From contig JANBPK010000766.1 in NCBI GenBank assembly GCA_027579435.1, positions 1 through 64,000 on the forward strand: 64,000 bases of DNA, in the 5' to 3' direction. The notes beneath the pieces were generated by a model. That model had not been told where the DNA came from, did not search any database, and worked only from the letters and a program-made list of their open reading frames with translations. The translations under genes were made by a program, and so were the position numbers. Source of the DNA: Candolleomyces eurysporus (lineage: Eukaryota > Basidiomycota > Agaricomycetes > Agaricales > Psathyrellaceae). Positions 59,655-64,000 of the stretch are shown here, in pieces (positions within the stretch are counted from its first letter, which is position 1; every line of letters begins with the position of its first letter).

Positions 59655-62414
59655 ATGGTGGTGGCCACAGCCAGCCCGGCTGGACACAGGAAATCAGCGG
59701 TCAATCTCTTCCGCGACAGGTCCCACAAGTATAAGCAGCAGAAGAAACCGGGGTCTACATCCATCCCTTGGGTGGACATTCCAGACGAAGCACCCCGGCA
59801 CCAAAATCAGGAAAATCTCGTCAAACGCAATGGCGCCATTGTCAACGGATCTGAAGCAGGCAGCACAAATAGTCGTCGTCGGAAGAAACCAAGGCACTCG
59901 TACGAAAACAAAACCCATAATCAAGCGAACGGGGCTCGGGAGGACACTGCCAACGGTGCAGGACCCAGCTCCCCATCCAAGGCTACTGGTATCCAAGAAC
60001 AGCGGAGGGACTTGCCTATCTTTCAGGGTCGAGAGGCCCTCATCGAGGAAATTCGAAAGAACGATGTCACTGTTCTTCTGGGAGAAACGGGTTCAGGGAA
60101 AACCACACGCAAGTTACCCAGTCTCTTCTAACCGAGCCACCACATCTCATAGTGCACTACAGAGGTTCCGCAGTACCTGTTGGAGTCAGGGCTTGCAGGG
60201 AACGGTATGATCGCGGTTACCCAGCCTCGGCGAGTCGCTGCCACGAGCCTTGCCGCTCGCGTGGCCCAAGAACAGTGCTCTACCCTCGGCCAGTTAGTTG
60301 GATATGCTGTTCGATTCGACGAAAAGTCGACCAGCGACACACGTATCAAATACATGACGGATGGTATGATTGTTCGCGAGCTGCTCTCGGATCCCATGCT
60401 GTCGCGATACAGCGTGGTGATTGTCGATGAAGCCCACGAGAGGACGCTCCGCACGGACCTTCTACTTGCCAACCTCAAGAAAATAATCAAAAAGAGGAAC
60501 GAAGCACCAACGAAGGATGCCAAAGGCAAGCACAGCTCGAACATTTCTAATCCCCTCAAAATCGTAGTGATGAGTGCTACCCTGGATGCTGAGAAGTTCA
60601 GCAAATTCTTTTACAAGTATGGACACCTCTAGCCACTTCCTTTCCCCTCCCGGCTGACAGGTGCATCCACTAGCGCCCAAATCCTATACATCAAAGGTCG
60701 TCAACACCCCGTCAAAATATACCATTCCGTCGAAAGCCAGCTAGACTATGTTGACTCCGCAATGCGGACATTCTTCCAAATCCATACTGATCAACCACCT
60801 GGAGACGTTCTCATCTTTTTGCCAGGCCAAGAAGATATCGAAAGTCTTCAGGCCTCCATAGACTTATTCGCTCGACAACTACCTACGGATATACCTGATG
60901 TTTGTCTTGGTTCCTTCACGAGCTTCTCCTGCCAAACTCACCTCTCGTCAAGGTCCTCACATGTTCGATGTTTGCCGCCCAAGAAAATCGCAAAAATGCC
61001 CAAGTATTCGCCGCAACACCACCAAATACACGCAAGTGCATACTTGCCACGAACATCGCCGAGACATCCATCACGATACCCGGTGTGAAATACGTGATAG
61101 ACACTGGAAAGTGCAAAGAGAAACAATATCTCGCCAAAGCGGGAGGCGGAGGTGCGTTACATACGACATAGCCCAACCGCAACGATGATCAATAAGGCGT
61201 TATGAAGGCTTTGATACCCTGCTTACACGAGATATCACCCAATCATCGGCCATGCAAAGAACTGGTCGTGCTGGTCGTGAAGGCATGGGCGTTTGTTTCC
61301 GTCTCTACACGGAAGCCGCGTTCAATGCCATGGCACTATCCTCTGAACCAGAGATCCTCCGCTCCAGTCTATCATCAAGCATCCTTCAGCTCAAGTGCCT
61401 CGGCCAGGAGCTTCAGGAGCTCCAGCTGATGGATGCACCCGACGAAGAGTCTAGTGCGTGTTACCCTTTACTTCCTCCCTTCGCTTTCATTCTTAACACT
61501 TTGATCACAGTTCGTTCGGCTTTCAAGACACTCTGGCTACTAGGTGCCGTAGACCAAAGATCACGTCTCACCGACGCTGGTCGCAAAATGGCCGCCTTCC
61601 CGGTAGACCCAACGTACGCCTGCGCCATCGTAGCCTCCGAAGGCTACCACTGCACGCTCGAAATACTCGAAATCATCTCCGTCCTCTCCGCCTCTTCGAA
61701 GCTCTTTGTCGACATCACAGACCAAAGGGAAGCCGTTGCCGAACAGCGCCTCAAGTTCCGACATCCCAGTGGAGACCATATGACCATCCTGAACGTCGCC
61801 AGGGCTTATCAAGAGATCACTGCCGCGGCCGGGGAGGCAGAGAAGAACAGTGGTCGTAACAAAGAGAAGGCGGCGAAGAAGGAATGGTGCCGGAAACATT
61901 TTTTGAACGAAAGGACGTTACTGGAAGCACAGGAAATCAAGAACCAGCTGAAAATCGTCTGCCAAAGATTGAACATCAATTGGACGGTTTCGGCGTTGAA
62001 GAAGAGCGCCGACGAAGGGGCCCTCACCGAGGAAGACGCTATCATCAGGAGTTTGGGCCATGGGCTATGCGGGAACGCTGCCTTCCTGCAGCCTGATGGG
62101 ACGTATAAACAGATAATCGGTCAATCAGTGAGTGTGCCCCATCTTTGTTGATTTGTGACATTTAGAACAAACCTAATACCCTCATGTAGACGGTCAAGAT
62201 CCACCCATCTTCAACGCTGTGCGACAAGAAACAGCCTGCGATCATCTACGATGAACTGGTACGTCCTGCGCCCGTCGTGTCGTCAATCCCTTCAGGGTCC
62301 TAACAAACTTTCGCGGCCAGGTCTTCACCAACAACATCTACGCACGCGGCGTATCTTCCATACCCAAGAGCTTCTTTGTGAACCATGAGCCCTTCAAGCA
62401 AAGAAAGGCATAAC
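59655..62414 (+). CDS. DEAH-box RNA helicase (DHX33/Dhr2-like)
   Basis: ATP-dependent RNA helicase, probably in ribosome biogenesis (DHX33/Dhr2 branch by overall layout). Start chosen at 59655 ([13 protein letters not shown]), basic Lys/Arg-rich N-terminus. Motif [10 protein letters not shown] at about 60082-60108; Ia [14 protein letters not shown] at about 60430; III SAT; then [44 protein letters not shown]. Next are the winged-helix/HA2 region ([37 protein letters not shown]) and the OB-fold end ([34 protein letters not shown]) before the TAA at 62412-62414. All helicase motifs are intact. Introns include 60109-60162 with a GC donor, one at about 60898-60950, and one near 61153-61208. Total about 750 residues. 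Confidence 0.92.
60109..60162 (+). other. GC-AG intron inside helicase motif I
   Basis: 54-base intron with donor GCAAGT and acceptor CACTACAG. Joining 60108 to 60163 restores the reading GKTTQVPQYLLE expected in every DEAH helicase; no GT donor nearby gives that reading. The donor fits the U1 consensus apart from the C at +2, as typical of GC-AG introns. Confidence 0.85.
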
Positions 62415-63384
62415 CATTCAACAGAGTCCCTTCGAGCTATCAAATTCCTTGTTTTGCTGGAGCTCATTGCACAACGCCTGGGGCTCGAGCAACTCTCGCA
62501 TGCACATTCATTCATTCACTGCTACTACACTTTGGAACTATATTTATCGCGCACATTTGGGGTTTGAGTAGGTTACGCCATTATAATACAGAAAATGAAC
62601 ATTGCTGCTGTCAAGAACCCGTCTCGGAAAAACATCTGCGCCGCTTTTCTATCTCTAAGCCGGTTATTAGTACAACCCAAGCTACGCCGACCNAAGTCGA
62701 GCGAAAAAGNCGAACAAGGGAGAAGGACAGTACTAGTGATACCAAGAACCCATCAAAAGATTTTAGAGAAAAGAATAATACACATTCCAGAGAGGGATAC
62801 ACAGTAAGAATCAGGACAAGTCTGATACAAACACTACAAATATAACGACGAAGTAATACGGTCGGTCGTGAAGATCGAAAGATCTAAAAGGAAGGGCGGT
62901 TCAAAAAGGAAGGTGAGGTGAGTTGGGTGTATGTGTGAAGAAGGAGAAAAATGGGTACAACATCGTAAATCGTCGTCTTCGTCAAAAAGTAGTAGTATCC
63001 GACAAGTGGCGTTGGTAGATAGATAGATTATCGAGGCTACTAACAATAGATATATAGATCCAAACGGGAGATCGGAAAAAAAATGGCCTACGGTACCTGC
63101 CCTCCTTCCAGAGCCAGCCGAATCGAAGCGAAGCAAAAGGCTAAGGAAAGAAGGGAAGGGTTCTTTGAAGAGAAAGATTCAAAAGGAAAGATAAAAGAAG
63201 ACAAAAGGGGAGAAATGAGAGGAAGAAAGGCATATGTAGAGAAGTCGTTTACAATTTAAACAGAGGTGTGAAACGATTGTTCTCCAAAGGGGGTATATAA
63301 AAGAGGCCACATCAGAGCCTACACGACTCCGCAAGCAGACTCGCCGACAGTTTTGCAAAGAAACATACCAGCAGGAGAACAAAC
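62415..63384. other. Intergenic region between convergent genes
   Basis: 970 bp: 3' flanks of the helicase and of VTS1. Purine-rich on the plus strand and low in complexity from about 62860 on, with a GATA-type tetranucleotide run near 63018. Two N bases. No gene seen. Confidence 0.5.
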
Positions 63385-64000
63385 TCACTGCGGGGCGGCG
63401 CTAGGAGGAGCGCTAGGGGGAGGGCCTCCTTCAATACCCATCTTCTTCCTAACAGTCTCAAACGTCTTCAACATCTTCCTCCTCGCTCCCAACGCAGCAA
63501 CACCCTTCGCCTCCAACGCTGCCTCATCCATAAGCACCATCTCCTTCCATGTGCAGTCTTCAAAGTTGGGAGTATACTTGTGCAAGCGCAAGCTCCTCAA
63601 CCAAGCTGGAATATCGTTCAACAACGCAGGGTCGACATCTTCCTCCTTGGGGGTTCCAGTATCCGCACGACTACCAACGCTAGATGCGCTCTTCAAACCA
63701 GGAGAGCGTCCACCGCTAGGGTTGCGCCTTTGGCCACCCAAGCCAGCAGAAACCGGCTGCATGCCCAACCAGTTGGGTTGTCCAAAGCCACTAGCAGCCA
63801 TTTGCGCCGCAAGGAGCTGCGCCTGGGCTTCCGGAGTCATTCCCATAGCACTCAACATGCCCATGTTCATGTTGAACGGACTCAAGGGAGGCACACCCAT
63901 ACCAGGCATGCCCATCCCCAAGGTCGGGCTACCCATGCCAACACCGAAAGGTCCACCCATCTGCATACCGAGTCCAGGCATGCCGTTGTTGCTTGCATGG
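63385..64000 (-). CDS. VTS1: VTS1-type SAM-domain RNA-binding protein (partial)
   Basis: C-terminal part only; the frame is open to the window edge. Post-transcriptional regulator that binds hairpins of the Smaug recognition type and recruits deadenylase (family knowledge). The visible part starts Met/Gly/Pro-rich (MGMGMPGMGVPPLSPFN), then LLAAQMAASGFGQPNW, a Gly/Ser linker, and the SAM domain DIPAWLRSLRLHKYTPNFEDCTWKEMVLMDE through GARRKMLKTFETVRKKMGI (about 63440-63630). It ends PPSAAPQ at the stop at 63385-63387. The basic surface residues used for RNA contact in Vts1 (RSLRLHKY, GARRKM) are present. Confidence 0.9.
   Translation of the reverse strand, partial: HASNNGMPGLGMQMGGPFGVGMGSPTLGMGMPGMGVPPLSPFNMNMGMLSAMGMTPEAQAQLLAAQMAASGFGQPNWLGMQPVSAGLGGQRRNPSGGRSPGLKSASSVGSRADTGTPKEEDVDPALLNDIPAWLRSLRLHKYTPNFEDCTWKEMVLMDEAALEAKGVAALGARRKMLKTFETVRKKMGIEGGPPPSAPPSAAPQ

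Noticed and set aside
63000..63060. GATA tetranucleotide run as a microsatellite marker or regulatory element
   Set aside because: Only a few units long, within the 3' flank of VTS1.
1..64000. CRISPR array, rRNA, riboswitch or prokaryotic operon signals
   Set aside because: Spliced genes and fungal families show nuclear eukaryotic DNA; no spaced direct repeats of CRISPR type were seen.

Overview
This 64-kb window is nuclear DNA from a filamentous fungus, most likely an Agaricomycete-type basidiomycete. Genes are dense and intron-rich, most introns are about 50-70 bp with GT...AG ends, and the proteins match fungal families. Isolated N bases show it is draft sequence. Placement below Basidiomycota is inference. 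Gene spans run from start to stop codon and include introns; exons were joined by hand from splice signals and protein continuity.

Layout. 0.27-4.6 kb (+): PRP24/SART3-type U6 snRNP recycling factor. 4.6-14.6 kb (-): three tandem copies, with a stop-to-stop period of about 3.46 kb, of a large protein that joins a PD-(D/E)XK nuclease-like domain to a divergent protein kinase domain. This is the accessory region of the window. 14.9-17.2 kb (+): MATH-BTB protein. 17.4-20.2 kb (-): secreted family 4 rhamnogalacturonan lyase. 21.0-22.2 kb (-): GRASP Golgi protein. 22.6-24.9 kb (+): intronless PPR-like mitochondrial protein. 25.3-28.0 kb (+): Zn2Cys6 transcription factor. 28.6-30.2 kb (+): SUMO E1 subunit AOS1. 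30.2-35.0 kb: a 4.8-kb stretch with no gene I can support. 35.0-42.6 kb (+): PX-PH phospholipase D. 42.8-59.4 kb (-): six consecutive genes for uL6m, ARC1, a 2OG-Fe(II) oxygenase, a histone-fold (CBF/Dpb3-like) protein, SGF29 and cohesin loader SCC2. 59.7-62.4 kb (+): DEAH-box RNA helicase. 63.4-64.0 kb (-): C-terminal part of the SAM-domain RNA-binding protein VTS1, cut by the window edge.

Most of the window is core cell machinery: splicing, SUMO, cohesin, SAGA, mitochondrial and cytosolic translation, Golgi and phospholipid signalling. The tandem nuclease-kinase array is different. Its copies are mosaics of one another, its spacers carry copies of the short sequence just downstream of the PRP24 stop codon, and copy 3 has a different promoter from copies 1 and 2. 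The architecture (D...ExK...Q nuclease core followed by a kinase with GDLR-type catalytic loop) resembles the nuclease-kinase C-terminal modules described for Crinkler (CR)-type eukaryotic effectors. That link is inference from motifs and would need a profile search.
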